A DNA stretch of 64,000 bases from DATAWK01 sp036267255 (GCA_036267255.1 DATAWK010000029.1:124001-188000); one strand, 5' to 3'. Counted from the first letter of the stretch, positions 26,307-35,409 are shown. The notes: generated by a model not told the origin, from the sequence alone. Made by a program: numbers and translations.

Positions 26307-26720
26307 TTGCAACGCACCTTCAGCATTATCAAGCCGGATGCAGTGAGCAAGGGACATACCGGTGGCATACTGACCATGATTGAGGCAGCCGGATTTCGCG
26401 TGGTTGCCATTAAGAAGTTGAGCATCAGCAAGCAGCAGGCAGCGGGCTTTTACGCCGTGCATGCCGCGCGGCCATTTTTCGATTCACTCACCAGTTTTAT
26501 GTCGTCCGGGCCGATTTATCCGATGGTCCTGGAAAAAGAGAATGCCATTACCGATCTGCGCAAGCTGATGGGCGCTACAAATCCGGCCAATGCGGAAGCC
26601 GGTACCGTGCGCAAGCAATTTGCGAGTAGTATTGAGGAGAACGCAATCCACGGTTCGGATGCGGAAGACACCGCAAAGTTTGAGATTGGCTATTTCTTTG
26701 CCGGTTACGAATTGGAGTAA
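26307..26720 (+). CDS. ndk: Nucleoside diphosphate kinase
   Basis: Ndk equalises the pools of nucleoside triphosphates by phosphotransfer through a His. It has 137 residues, the usual length. 'FSIIKPDAVSKGHTGGIL' begins the protein, and 'RKQFASSIEENAIHGSDAED' carries the catalytic His near residue 116. The start is TTG (26307), 9 bases after AAGGAGA; no ATG or GTG fits the family N-terminus. It probably shares a transcript with sucCD. A GC-rich hairpin follows 42 bases after the stop. Confidence 0.97.
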   Translation: MQRTFSIIKPDAVSKGHTGGILTMIEAAGFRVVAIKKLSISKQQAAGFYAVHAARPFFDSLTSFMSSGPIYPMVLEKENAITDLRKLMGATNPANAEAGTVRKQFASSIEENAIHGSDAEDTAKFEIGYFFAGYELE

Positions 26721-26761
26721 CCGGGTAGCAGGTCTCACGGCTGAGAAGCAGCCCTCCTCAC

Positions 26762-26790
26762 GCCTGCCTCGTTTTAAAAACGGGGCAGGC
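26762..26790 (+). terminator. Hairpin after ndk, likely terminator
   Basis: A 13-bp stem with one wobble (26762-26774 with 26778-26790) and a 3-base loop. No T run follows on the plus strand (AAAATT), so it may act as an imperfect terminator or an mRNA-protecting 3' hairpin. Confidence 0.5.
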
Positions 26791-26831
26791 AAAATTATGT
26801 CCTCAACATCCTGCGATAGCATGAAGGGCAC

Positions 26832-27818
26832 ATGGAATATACGGATCTGCATGGGGTTCGCGTCTCTCGCATTGGCTTGGGCACCTGGGCCATTGGAGGC
26901 AGTGAGTGGGGTGTGGTGGAGGAGCACGATGCCGTGGCTGCCTGCCGCAGCATCTTTGATCATGGCATCAACCTGATCGATACTGCTCCGATTTATGGCG
27001 CTGGCCGCGCAGAAAAAATCTTCGGCAAGGCCATCGCAGAACATGGCCGCCGCGAAGATTTCTATATCGCTACCAAGGCGGGATTGCGCCGGGTAGGTGA
27101 GGATGTAGTTGCCGACGCGCGTCGCGCGAGTGTGCTGGAAGAGGTGGAGCAGAGCCTGCGTCGCCTGGGCACGGACTATGTCGATCTGTACCAGCTGCAC
27201 TGGCCTGACACGCAAACTCCGATAGAAGAGACAGCGGAAGTTTTTCTACAGCTCTACGAAGCAGGAAAGATTCGTGCTGTCGGCGTCAGCAATTGTTCGG
27301 CAGAAGAGATGGAGCGTTTTCGCGCGGTAGCTCCCTTACACGCCAATCAGCCGCCAATGAATATCTTTGAACGTGAAGCAGAGCAGAACACATTGCCCTA
27401 CTGCCGCAGGCACGGTATCGGTGTGCTTGCCTACAGCGCCCTGTGTCGCAGCCTGCTGGCGGGAAGGATACGTGCTGGCCAGACCTTTCCGGCAGACGAT
27501 ATCCGCTCCGTCGATCCAAAATTTCAGCCGCCGCGGTTGGCGCAGTATGTGCAAGCCGTGCAGGCGCTCGATGCCTACGCGCAGCAGCACTACGGCAAGC
27601 GTGTTCTACATCTGGCGCTGCGCTGGCTGCTCGACCAGCCCGGTGTCTCGGTGGCGTTATGGGGAGCCAAGAATATCGAACAACTCGCGCCGACAGAGGC
27701 GATCAGCGGCTGGAAACTGACACAGGAAGATATGCACGCGATCGACGCCATCGTGGCGGATGCGGTGCGAGACCCGGTGGGGCCGGAGTATCTCCGGCCC
27801 AGTGTGCGCCCACTATAG
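26832..27818 (+). CDS. Aldo/keto reductase
   Basis: A 328-residue NADPH-dependent oxidoreductase with the (beta/alpha)8 AKR fold. The N-terminal 'VSRIGLGTWAIGG' is followed by the catalytic tetrad: Asp and Tyr in 'NLIDTAPIYGAGRAEKI' (near residues 50-55), Lys in 'FYIATKAG' (near 80) and His in 'DLYQLHWPD' (near 120). 'AVGVSNCSAEEMERF' near 155 is also characteristic. The C-terminal cofactor region ('LALRWLLDQPGVSVALWGAKN') fits the YajO/IolS-like group. The physiological substrate is unknown. It stands alone, with the ndk hairpin upstream and a convergent neighbour 21 bases downstream. Confidence 0.93.
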   Translation: MEYTDLHGVRVSRIGLGTWAIGGSEWGVVEEHDAVAACRSIFDHGINLIDTAPIYGAGRAEKIFGKAIAEHGRREDFYIATKAGLRRVGEDVVADARRASVLEEVEQSLRRLGTDYVDLYQLHWPDTQTPIEETAEVFLQLYEAGKIRAVGVSNCSAEEMERFRAVAPLHANQPPMNIFEREAEQNTLPYCRRHGIGVLAYSALCRSLLAGRIRAGQTFPADDIRSVDPKFQPPRLAQYVQAVQALDAYAQQHYGKRVLHLALRWLLDQPGVSVALWGAKNIEQLAPTEAISGWKLTQEDMHAIDAIVADAVRDPVGPEYLRPSVRPL

Positions 27819-27839
27819 AGCAGGCGCACGTCCAGAAAT

Positions 27840-28601
27840 CTACTTGCGGACTTTTCCCAGACGAAACAACGGCCCGATTGAGAAGCCAAAATTCTGTTGT
27901 GCCGTGCCGCCGTAGTGTGTCATTAAGATTTCCGGCTGGATGCGGAAGGCGATGCGGGGTGTGTAGTTGTAATCAAACGTGCCGCCAAAGGCCCCTGCGA
28001 AGGTCCATTGGGTAGCGAACAAACCGATGGTTGTTGGATCTACGCCGTGCAGGTTGGCTGCGTCAAAAATGCCATAGGCCTGTCCAAACAAGGCGTGAAA
28101 TGTAGCGGATGCGTGACTGTAACGGAAGGCGCGGTACTCCGGGCCAGCCATAAAGTAATACTGCATGATGCGCGGACCGGTGAGCCCATAGGGATTCGGA
28201 TAGACACCAGAGGTGCCAATGTACATGCGCGAATCTGCCATCAGGCCCCAATGCCAGTCACGCCAATAACTGCCTGCAGCTTCCCATCCGCCAAGATTGG
28301 AGCGCTGGATGAGTGCCGGACCGGCGAGAAAGTTGGTGTAGGTGGCGCCGGCATAGACATCCCAGGGACGGTCGTAATACAGGTCGGGACCGGATGGCGG
28401 CGGGGGCGGGATGTAGTTGCCTGTGCTGACGTTGCCGGTCTTGGGGTTGTTGATGCCAGGTGTGCCCGCGGTACCGCTGTTATTGCTGCTGCCATTGGAC
28501 TGGGCAACGGCCGGTGCTGCAAAAGCCAAAACTGTAGCGCACAAAAACGCTCCTAGCATCAGGCGAGATTTCGCCCGAGGAAGAAAGCAAAACAAATCCA
28601 T
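27840..28601 (-). CDS. Outer-membrane beta-barrel protein of unknown function
   Basis: A 253-residue exported protein. A signal peptide covers ~residues 1-34 (cleavage after 'APAVAQ'). A Ser/Asn/Gly-rich linker with 'YIPPPPPSGP' comes next, then ~190 residues of alternating hydrophobic and aromatic strands ('YAGATYTNFLAG', 'YWRDWHWGLMADSRMYIG', 'YYFMAGPEYRAFRYSHASATFHALFG', 'GTFDYNYTPRIAFRIQPEILMTHYGG'). It ends '...SIGPLFRLGKVRK', which fits an eight-strand barrel of the OmpA-like/Opacity type. ATG 28601 follows GGAG and is preferred over the TTG four codons earlier. No specific family was recognised. It could be structural or a small-molecule pore. Confidence 0.65.
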   Translation of the reverse strand: MDLFCFLPRAKSRLMLGAFLCATVLAFAAPAVAQSNGSSNNSGTAGTPGINNPKTGNVSTGNYIPPPPPSGPDLYYDRPWDVYAGATYTNFLAGPALIQRSNLGGWEAAGSYWRDWHWGLMADSRMYIGTSGVYPNPYGLTGPRIMQYYFMAGPEYRAFRYSHASATFHALFGQAYGIFDAANLHGVDPTTIGLFATQWTFAGAFGGTFDYNYTPRIAFRIQPEILMTHYGGTAQQNFGFSIGPLFRLGKVRK

Positions 28602-28681
28602 TCTGATCTCCAATATTCAGTAAAGATTAGTGTATCGGATACGCGCAGTTTCGTGTGAAGCGCCCGACCGGAAACGCCGAA

Positions 28682-29431
28682 TCAGCGATGGGATTGCAAC
28701 AGGGCGGCAACGGCGGCAAGATCGGCTTCCGTGTCGACCCCGATGGTGTCAAACTCCACTGGTTCCACATAGAGATCGGTGCCGTTTTCGAGGAAGCGGA
28801 GTTGCTCCAACCGCTCGGTTATTTCCAAGCGGCTGGGCGAAAGAGTGGAGAAACGATCCAGCGCCGGTTTGCGATACGCATAGAGCCCCAGATGCTTCCA
28901 ATACGCAACGTTCCCGGTGGCGTCGCGGTCCCAGGGAATAGTGGCCCGGGAAAAATAAAGCGCGCGGCCATCGTGTGCAACCACGACCTTGACGGCATTC
29001 GGATTGGCAATATTTTCCGGTGCGCAGGGGGTCATCACGGTGGCAACCTCGACCTTTTCGGATATATCCGGTCGCGTAAAAGGCCGCAGCAGCGCTTCAA
29101 AATGCTCACGCCGCAACAGCGGTTCATCACCCTGGATGTTGACGTAGATATCGGCCGCTTCCTGCTGGGCTATGGCATGGACGCGATCGGTACCGCTGGG
29201 CAGCGTTGGGGAAGTGAGGCGCACATCCCAGCCCTGCGCACGGCCAAAAGCAGCCACCTCGTCGGAATCGGTGGCGACGATGACAGCATCGAAGACGCCG
29301 GCGGTCACGGCAGCTTCATAAACCCAGGACAGCATGGGCCTGCCTGCAATTTCGCGCAACACTTTGCGCGGTAACCGGGTGGAGGCCAGCCGGGCTGGAA
29401 TAACGCCAAGGACACGATTCGTAGCTTTCAT
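28682..29431 (-). CDS. kdsB: 3-deoxy-manno-octulosonate cytidylyltransferase
   Basis: KdsB activates Kdo as CMP-Kdo for lipid A-core assembly, so its presence supports an LPS-bearing outer membrane. It has 249 residues, the standard size. Signatures are 'GVIPARLASTRLPRKVL' (CTP-binding), 'VATDSDEVAAFGRAQG', 'YVNIQGDEPLL' and 'LGLYAYRKPALDRFS'. No other Kdo genes are adjacent. It is 80 bases upstream of the beta-barrel gene on the same strand. Confidence 0.96.
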   Translation of the reverse strand: MKATNRVLGVIPARLASTRLPRKVLREIAGRPMLSWVYEAAVTAGVFDAVIVATDSDEVAAFGRAQGWDVRLTSPTLPSGTDRVHAIAQQEAADIYVNIQGDEPLLRREHFEALLRPFTRPDISEKVEVATVMTPCAPENIANPNAVKVVVAHDGRALYFSRATIPWDRDATGNVAYWKHLGLYAYRKPALDRFSTLSPSRLEITERLEQLRFLENGTDLYVEPVEFDTIGVDTEADLAAVAALLQSHR

Positions 29432-29581
29432 GTTTGCTATTTCCGATCATTCTTTACGGATTCATCGGAAATTCCGATGAATGTCCGCTTTTGCTGTGCC
29501 GCAGAGATTCCCAAAAACGGCCCCCTTCAACCTATTGCCCGATACCGACACAGAGGAGGGAAGGTTTTACGCTCATATGGT

Positions 29582-29611
29582 TTGACACTACTTTCTCACC
29601 GTCCGTATGAT
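29582..29611 (+). promoter_or_regulatory. Sigma-70-type promoter upstream of tRNA-Met
   Basis: TTGACA (29582-29587, perfect) and TATGAT (29606-29611, 5 of 6) are separated by 18 bases. The tRNA starts 54 bases after the -10 box. This is the clearest promoter in the window. Confidence 0.75.
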
Positions 29612-29664
29612 CTAAGAATCATATATCGCGCGTTTCTGCGCGAAATGCCCTCATACAGCCATTC

Positions 29665-29741
29665 GGCGGCGTAGCTCAGATGGTTAGAGCGACGGACTCA
29701 TAACCCGTAGGTCGGTGGTTCGATTCCACTCGCCGCCACCA
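29665..29741 (+). tRNA. tRNA-Met (anticodon CAT), CCA encoded
   Basis: A 77-base cloverleaf can be drawn. The acceptor stem is GGCGGCG/CGCCGCC, the D arm GCTC...GAGC, the anticodon loop CTCATAA and the T arm GGTGG-TTCGATT-CCACT, with discriminator A and encoded CCA (29739-29741). The innermost pair of the anticodon stem (31:39) is A-C, a mismatch. The stem lacks the three G-C pairs of an initiator, so it is an elongator tRNA-Met. A tRNA-Ile2 read with lysidine is the alternative and cannot be excluded by sequence alone. Confidence 0.95.
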
Positions 29742-29980
29742 AACCAGCAAGAGCACAAAGTTCAGTGGTTCCAACTGCAGGGACCGTGCTGTGTTCGTTG
29801 TCGAGATACCGGCGATATGCCAGCAAATTATATTTGCGGGAAAATCATTTGTGTCGCGATGGGGAATCTGCTGGATATAGGACGGGTTCCCCCGATGCAG
29901 GAATTGACCGGGCATCGCCGGATTCGACCCCGTAACGGAGTACACTACTGGCAGCGGTTCTGAATTGCCGCACAGTGCGT

Positions 29981-31207
29981 ATGCCAAAGGCCTTTAAGCT
30001 CTCTATCCTAGCCATCTCGGTCGTGTTGGTCGTCTTCGTGTTTCTCGGTGGGTTCATGCCCGGTGGCGTTCGCGCGTCGACCGATGACAATGCCTACCGA
30101 CAGATTGAGGTGTACAGCGAAATTCTGCAGCATATCCAGAACGACTATGTAATCACGCCGAACATGCATAACGTGTCTGTGGGTTCTTTACATGGTTTGC
30201 TGGAGGGCCTGGACCCAGATTCCAGCTATCTGACGGCCAATGAATACAAGGCGTATCAGACGCTGTTGAATGACGGAAAGGCGCAGGTAGGAATCGACGC
30301 TTCCAAACGTTTTGGCTATGCCACGGTTGTCAGTGTGGTGCCTGGTAGCCCAGCAGATAAGGCAGACATAAAAGATGGCGATGTGATTGAAGCTATCGCT
30401 GGAAAAAGCACACGCGTAATGTCGCTGGCCATGATTCGCCTGCTGTTGCAAGGCCAACCGGGCTCGCAGACCACGCTCTCAGTGATCCGGCTTAACAGCG
30501 CAGCTCCCGACACCATCACGTTGACTCGTACAACAACCGAGTATCCAGCCGTAGATACGCAGGAATATGAAAACAGCAGCATTCTCTATCTGAAGCCATA
30601 CGATCTTTCGAAAGACCGTGTCGATCAGATGATCGACCGGCTGCATGCCATGAAGAAGAACGGGAACCAAAAAGTTCTTCTCGACCTGCGTGATGTTGCT
30701 GAAGGAGATACGGACTCTGCCCTCCGTTTGACGAACGCGTTTATGCAGACCGGTACGATGGCTACGCTGGAAGGGCAAAAGTATCCCAAACAGACGTTTA
30801 CGGCGGATCCCAAAAAATTCATCACAGCTGCTCCGCTGGTTGTCCTGGTCAACCGTGGGACGGCAGGCCCGGCGGAGTTGGTTGCAGCGGCGCTCCTCGA
30901 TAGCAAACGGGCAGATGTTGTTGGAGAGAGAACGTTTGGCGCTGGCGTGGTGCAAAAACAGATTCCGTTGCCGGGCGGCGACATGCTGTTCCTGACAGTG
31001 GCGAAGTATGAGAGTCCATCCGGCATTGTGATCCAGGAAAAGGGTGTCACGCCGAACGTGGAAGTTGCATCCAGCGGTGGAGGCTTTGCGGGTGCAGCAT
31101 CCGCTGTGGTAGCGCCACCCATCACTTCGACCACAAACGGTGCAACGGCAACGCCCGACGATCAGTTGAACAAGGCATTGATCCTGCTGCGCCAGAAGAC
31201 AGCCTGA
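29981..31207 (+). CDS. S41 (C-terminal processing) peptidase-like protein, catalytic dyad missing
   Basis: A 408-residue periplasmic protein. It has an N-terminal signal anchor (~residues 8-30), an S41 N-terminal helical region, a PDZ domain (~95-170, 'VVPGSPADKADIKDGDVI') and an S41 core (~185-380). The core is intact in outline ('APLVVLVNRGTAGPAELVAA', 'VVGERTFGAGVVQ', 'GVTPNVEV'). However, the residue aligned with the catalytic Ser of CtpA/Prc is Gly296 (TAGPAE in place of TASASE), and the residue aligned with the catalytic Lys, 25 positions later, is Ala321 (FGAG in place of FGKG). It is therefore probably not a Ser/Lys protease. PBP1 follows 124 bases later. ATG 29981 or GTG 29975 may be the start. 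Confidence 0.85.
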   Translation: MPKAFKLSILAISVVLVVFVFLGGFMPGGVRASTDDNAYRQIEVYSEILQHIQNDYVITPNMHNVSVGSLHGLLEGLDPDSSYLTANEYKAYQTLLNDGKAQVGIDASKRFGYATVVSVVPGSPADKADIKDGDVIEAIAGKSTRVMSLAMIRLLLQGQPGSQTTLSVIRLNSAAPDTITLTRTTTEYPAVDTQEYENSSILYLKPYDLSKDRVDQMIDRLHAMKKNGNQKVLLDLRDVAEGDTDSALRLTNAFMQTGTMATLEGQKYPKQTFTADPKKFITAAPLVVLVNRGTAGPAELVAAALLDSKRADVVGERTFGAGVVQKQIPLPGGDMLFLTVAKYESPSGIVIQEKGVTPNVEVASSGGGFAGAASAVVAPPITSTTNGATATPDDQLNKALILLRQKTA

Positions 31208-31331
31208 ACACTGACGGGAAGGGCGATTGGGGACAGCATCGTTCCTTGCATCACCGTTTTGGCAATAGCGCGACAATAGTGGCACATACTTCTTCTGAGC
31301 AGAGAAACGCAGAACACAGCAGAGCCCTCTA

Positions 31332-33620
31332 TTGAAAGCTTCCACTCCATCACAACGCGCATTCCGGGGTGACAGGCACGGTTTTCGACCCTCTGTGCCG
31401 CGCCGGAAAAAGCTGGCAGGCCCAGCGGCGTTTCTTGTGCTGGCGCTGCTGGCAGCCATGTTCGGCGCGATGTGCGGTCTGATGCTGATCTACTCCGTCG
31501 ATCTGCCGCAGATGCAGGACCTGGAGCGCTATCGGCCCAGCGCGACGACGGAACTGTATGACATCCACGGCAATGTGATTGGCTCCTTTGCCCTGGAACG
31601 GCGCGTAGTGATCCGATACGAAGACATCCCCCCCATTCTGCGTCAAGCAGTGATCTCCATCGAAGACAAGAATTTTGAGAGCCACTGGGGGGTCAACCTG
31701 TTCCGCGTGGCTGGTGCAGCCTACCGCGATCTGACACAGGACAGCCGTGCTCAAGGTGCTTCGACCCTGACCATGCAGTTGGCGCGCAATCTGTTTCTTT
31801 CTCCTGACCGTACGTTTCGCCGCAAGCTGCAGGAGGTTTTTCTTTCCATCCAGATTGAACGAAACTTTACCAAGGAACAAATCTTTACTCTCTACGCGAA
31901 TCAGATTTATTTGGGCCAGGGTGTCTATGGGTTTGAGGCTGGCTCTGAATATTACTTCAGCAAGCCGGCGCGCCAATTGACCTTGCCGGAGGCCGCTTTA
32001 CTGGCAGCGTTGCCACGCGGTCCTTCCTACTATTCTCCCGTCAACAATCCGGAGCGTGCCTTTCGCCGCAGAAACCGCGTGCTCAATGCCATGCTGGAGG
32101 ATGGTGTCATTACGCAGCAGCAGGCCGAGGCGGCCAAAGCATCTCCCCTGGGGTTGCACATTGAACCGCCGCCGAACACCGTGGCGCCGTGGTTTGTGGA
32201 AGAGGTGCGCAAAGAGTTGGACAAGCGCTTCGGGCCAGACATGGTGCATCAGGGAGGATTGCGCGTCTATACGACACTGGATCTGCCCCTGCAGTTGGCG
32301 GCAAACCAGGCAGTTCTGGATGGGCTGGCTGCGTATGAGCACCGTCACGGCTGGAAAGGCCAGTTGCTAAATGTGATTGCCGGGGGCAGTTCCTTGGAAG
32401 CGTTTCACCATCCGGACTGGGGCATTCCTCTAACGCCCGGAACGTATATTCATGGGCTGGTGACAGAAGTGCTGCCCTACGAAGTGACGGTGCGTGTTGG
32501 CAAGCAGAATGCGTTGATCGATTCTGATGGCTGGGCATGGACAGGGCATAAGACGGCGACGGACTTTCTTCATGTGGGCGATATCGTCTATGTACAAATC
32601 CAGCCATCGAAGGATGCCAACAGCAATGTTCTGCGAGCTATTCTGGAGCAGGATTCCGGTGTGCAGGGCGCCCTGCTGGCCGTCGACAACGCCAGCGGAG
32701 AAGTGATGGCCATGGTGGGTGGACGCGACTTCAACATGTCGCAATATAACCGCGCCACAGAAGCACAACGGCAAACGGGGTCGTCGTTCAAAGCCTATGT
32801 CTATACGGCGGCAATCGAAGCCGGAGAGAAGCCGGACAGCCTGGTTCTGGACTCTCCAGTGACGTTTCCGTCTCCTTCAGGACCGTATACGCCGCACAAC
32901 TATGACGACCGCTATCAAGGGGAAATCACGCTGTTGCATGCCTTTGCGGATTCGCGCAATATTCCGGCGCTAAAGATAGCGGACCGGGTGGGCATCCACA
33001 AGGTGATTGAAACCGCGCACCAGTTCGGCATAACGACCAATATCCCTCCGTTCCTGCCCATTGCCCTGGGCTCGGCGGAGGTGAGCCTGTATGAACAGGT
33101 TGCCGCATACAGCAGTTTTCCGAACGACGGTATTCGTATCACACCACACTTTATCCGCAGGGTGGCGAATGAAGACGATGAGACGTTATATGAAGCGACT
33201 CCCGATGTGCATATATCCACGGACCAGAAATCTGCGCGTCTGATGATGCAGTTGTTGGAAGCCGTGATAACTCAGGGAACAGGCAGGCGGGCCGGTGAAT
33301 TGCATCATCCGCTGGGGGGTAAGACCGGAACTACGAGCAATTTTACCGATGCCTGGTTCATGGGATTTTCCCCGTCGTATACCTGCGGCGTCTGGGTGGG
33401 GTATGACAGTCGTGAGAGCCTGGGAAAAAGGGAAGAAGGTGCGCGAGCCGCACTGCCGATCTGGATCCAGTTCATGCGTGCCGCCATCGTGGGACACCCC
33501 AACGAGACCTTCCCTGGCGAGAGCCCAGCTACGACCCCAGCTCAGCCAAATGGCACCAGCCCTGCCGCCAGTCCGGCTGTTAAAACGCCAACGGCGACAG
33601 CCAAACCAGCGATGCCGTAG
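31332..33620 (+). CDS. Class A penicillin-binding protein (PBP1-type transglycosylase/transpeptidase)
   Basis: This bifunctional enzyme polymerises and cross-links peptidoglycan at the periplasmic face. It has 762 residues. A basic cytoplasmic tail and one span (~residues 28-56) precede the GT51 domain with the catalytic Glu in 'EDKNFESHWGV' near 115, 'GASTLTMQLARNLFLS' and 'YANQIYLGQGVYG'. The transpeptidase domain has 'TGSSFKAYVYTAA' (SxxK, ~480), 'ADSRNIPALK' (SxN) and 'GKTGTTSNFTDAWFMG' (KTGT, ~660). The last ~40 residues are Pro/Ala/Thr-rich. The TTG start (31332) has a weak ribosome site; GTG 31395 is a plausible alternative. The neighbour upstream is the inactive-looking S41 protein, a family that in other bacteria processes PBPs and hydrolases. 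Confidence 0.95.
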   Translation: MKASTPSQRAFRGDRHGFRPSVPRRKKLAGPAAFLVLALLAAMFGAMCGLMLIYSVDLPQMQDLERYRPSATTELYDIHGNVIGSFALERRVVIRYEDIPPILRQAVISIEDKNFESHWGVNLFRVAGAAYRDLTQDSRAQGASTLTMQLARNLFLSPDRTFRRKLQEVFLSIQIERNFTKEQIFTLYANQIYLGQGVYGFEAGSEYYFSKPARQLTLPEAALLAALPRGPSYYSPVNNPERAFRRRNRVLNAMLEDGVITQQQAEAAKASPLGLHIEPPPNTVAPWFVEEVRKELDKRFGPDMVHQGGLRVYTTLDLPLQLAANQAVLDGLAAYEHRHGWKGQLLNVIAGGSSLEAFHHPDWGIPLTPGTYIHGLVTEVLPYEVTVRVGKQNALIDSDGWAWTGHKTATDFLHVGDIVYVQIQPSKDANSNVLRAILEQDSGVQGALLAVDNASGEVMAMVGGRDFNMSQYNRATEAQRQTGSSFKAYVYTAAIEAGEKPDSLVLDSPVTFPSPSGPYTPHNYDDRYQGEITLLHAFADSRNIPALKIADRVGIHKVIETAHQFGITTNIPPFLPIALGSAEVSLYEQVAAYSSFPNDGIRITPHFIRRVANEDDETLYEATPDVHISTDQKSARLMMQLLEAVITQGTGRRAGELHHPLGGKTGTTSNFTDAWFMGFSPSYTCGVWVGYDSRESLGKREEGARAALPIWIQFMRAAIVGHPNETFPGESPATTPAQPNGTSPAASPAVKTPTATAKPAMP

Positions 33621-33670
33621 ATTGGCTCAAGAGCCATCGAAATGTTCCATGAATCTGTCGCGCTGATTTG

Positions 33671-34636
33671 TTACAGGCGCTGTGTCTGCGGGCTACGCTG
33701 TGCTTTCCATAGAGCGAAGTAGTGGCGTGCTTGCGAGACATCGCGTCCGATCTGCGCTTTGAGGGCTTCAGGGGATGGCCAATGCATCTCGGCGCGGATG
33801 CGGTCGAGAAAATGCAGGACGAGTGGCGTCGCCTCTCCAAGCTCCATTGGATGGAAGTTGAGCAAATGACTTTCCACGGCAAACGAATTTTCGCCGAAAG
33901 TGGGCCGGTTACCAACGTTGGTGACGGCTTCAAAGCGTTCGTCGCCCACTTGCATGCAGGTGATGTAGACACCGTTTTCCGGTAACAGCTCGGGATAGGG
34001 CGCCAGGTTGATGGTGGGAACTGTGTGGCGTGAACCGTAACCACGGCCATGCGCCGGAGTTGAGCAAATTGCAAAAGGGCGGCCAAGCAATTGCCTCGCG
34101 GTTCTCATATCTCCCTGCTGGATAGCGGCGCGAATCCTACTGCTGGAAATGGGGATACCGCGCCACACGCGGGCGGGGTGTACATGCACGGTGAAACCAA
34201 GCTCCGCACCCAGGCTGGCCAGCGTATGGACATCTGCATTCGCGTCGCGGCCAAAGCGGAAATTTTCTCCTTCATGGACTTCGATCGCATGTAGTGCGTC
34301 CCGCAGAACAGTTCCGGCAAACTGCAGTGCGGAGAGTTGTGACAGTTGCTGCGTAAAAGGCAATATCAGAACTGCGTCGATGCCTGTTGCGCGCAGCAAT
34401 TCCAGCTTCTGTTGTAACGGGGTGATCAACTGCAACGGCAGATCGGGACGTAGGAGGCGCCCGGGATGCGGCTCAAAGATAATCGCGACGGCCAGCGCAT
34501 TGCGGCCGCGTGCTCGTTCAATCAGTTCTGCAAATACGCTTTGGTGGCCGCGATGCACACCGTCGAAGTTGCCGATGGTGACGATGGATGGTCCAAAGCC
34601 ATGCGGAATTTCCTGTAAAGAATGGAAGATCAACAT
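33671..34636 (-). CDS. ribF: Bifunctional riboflavin kinase / FAD synthetase
   Basis: RibF makes FMN and then FAD from riboflavin. It has 321 residues, the standard length. The N-terminal nucleotidyltransferase half carries 'VTIGNFDGVHRGHQSVF' near residue 20 and 'SSSRIRAAIQQGDMRTA' near 160. The C-terminal kinase half has 'GRGYGSRHTVPTINL', 'NGVYIT' and 'TNVGNRPTFGE'. The ATG overlaps the stop of the upstream MBL gene by 7 bases, so the two are probably co-translated. It converges with the PBP gene across 50 bases, where a small TGGCT/AGCCA hairpin (33623-33636) lies. Confidence 0.96.
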   Translation of the reverse strand: MLIFHSLQEIPHGFGPSIVTIGNFDGVHRGHQSVFAELIERARGRNALAVAIIFEPHPGRLLRPDLPLQLITPLQQKLELLRATGIDAVLILPFTQQLSQLSALQFAGTVLRDALHAIEVHEGENFRFGRDANADVHTLASLGAELGFTVHVHPARVWRGIPISSSRIRAAIQQGDMRTARQLLGRPFAICSTPAHGRGYGSRHTVPTINLAPYPELLPENGVYITCMQVGDERFEAVTNVGNRPTFGENSFAVESHLLNFHPMELGEATPLVLHFLDRIRAEMHWPSPEALKAQIGRDVSQARHYFALWKAQRSPQTQRL

Positions 34637-35409
34637 GGCGTTCCCTCAAAGGGAATGCGTAAGCCGTCGTAGGCCAGGCGCACAGTTTCCGGGAGGCTCT
34701 GTTCGACCTCTGCATGAAGAATTTCATGCGACATGTGAGTAAAAAATGCCTGCTTGGGGCGGATTTTTTCGACAAACTCCAGAGACCGTTCCACGTGCGA
34801 GTGGCTGGGATGCGGAGTCAAGCGGAGGGCATCCAGAATGAGCACATCAAGATCTTCCAACAATGCAAAGCTGGACTCTGGAATGTCACTCATATCCGTT
34901 AGATAGGCAGCCGTGCCGAAGCGAAAGCCAACGGTCTTGAGTTCTCCATGTAACAGCGGAACGCGCAGGAAATTGATGCCGAATAGATGTGTTTGATCGG
35001 CAAGTGGCTGCAAGGAAACGCGTGCCTTGAATGGATATTTATTGGCATCAGAGAAGGTGTATTCAAAGATGCGTTCCAGCACGGCAGAAGTGGGAGCGTC
35101 CGCGTAGAGCGGAATTTTTTCGCTGTTCTTAAAGCTGAGAGGACGCAGATCATCCAGGCCAAGGATATGGTCTGCGTGGGCGTGCGTGTAGAGTACGGCA
35201 TCCAGTCGTTCGATTCCCTCGCGCATAGCCTGCTGGCGGAAGTCCGGACCGGAATCAATGAGTACACAATGTTCGTCGTACGCGATGGCAATGGATGGTC
35301 GCGTGCGGCGGTCGCGAAGGTCCGCGGAGGTGCAGGTGCGGCATTTACAGCCGAGCGTAGGTACGCCCATGGAGGTGCCGCTGCCGAGAATGATGATCTG
35401 TGCGTTCAT
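34630..35409 (-). CDS. MBL-fold metallohydrolase (PhnP / cyclic phosphodiesterase-like)
   Basis: A 259-residue cytosolic metallo-beta-lactamase-fold phosphodiesterase. It has the dinuclear metal site 'THAHADHILGLDDLRPL' (HxHxDH near residue 75), 'LLHG' (third His, ~152), 'YLTDMSDIP' (bridging Asp) and 'FTHMSHE' (last His). The N-terminus 'ILGSGTSMGVPTLGCKCRTC' carries the Cys-rich insertion 'GCKCRTCTSAD' seen in PhnP-type enzymes, where it binds a structural zinc. No phn genes are nearby, so the role may be general cyclic-phosphate or nucleotide hydrolysis. It overlaps ribF by 7 bases. Confidence 0.88.
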   Translation of the reverse strand: MNAQIIILGSGTSMGVPTLGCKCRTCTSADLRDRRTRPSIAIAYDEHCVLIDSGPDFRQQAMREGIERLDAVLYTHAHADHILGLDDLRPLSFKNSEKIPLYADAPTSAVLERIFEYTFSDANKYPFKARVSLQPLADQTHLFGINFLRVPLLHGELKTVGFRFGTAAYLTDMSDIPESSFALLEDLDVLILDALRLTPHPSHSHVERSLEFVEKIRPKQAFFTHMSHEILHAEVEQSLPETVRLAYDGLRIPFEGTPC

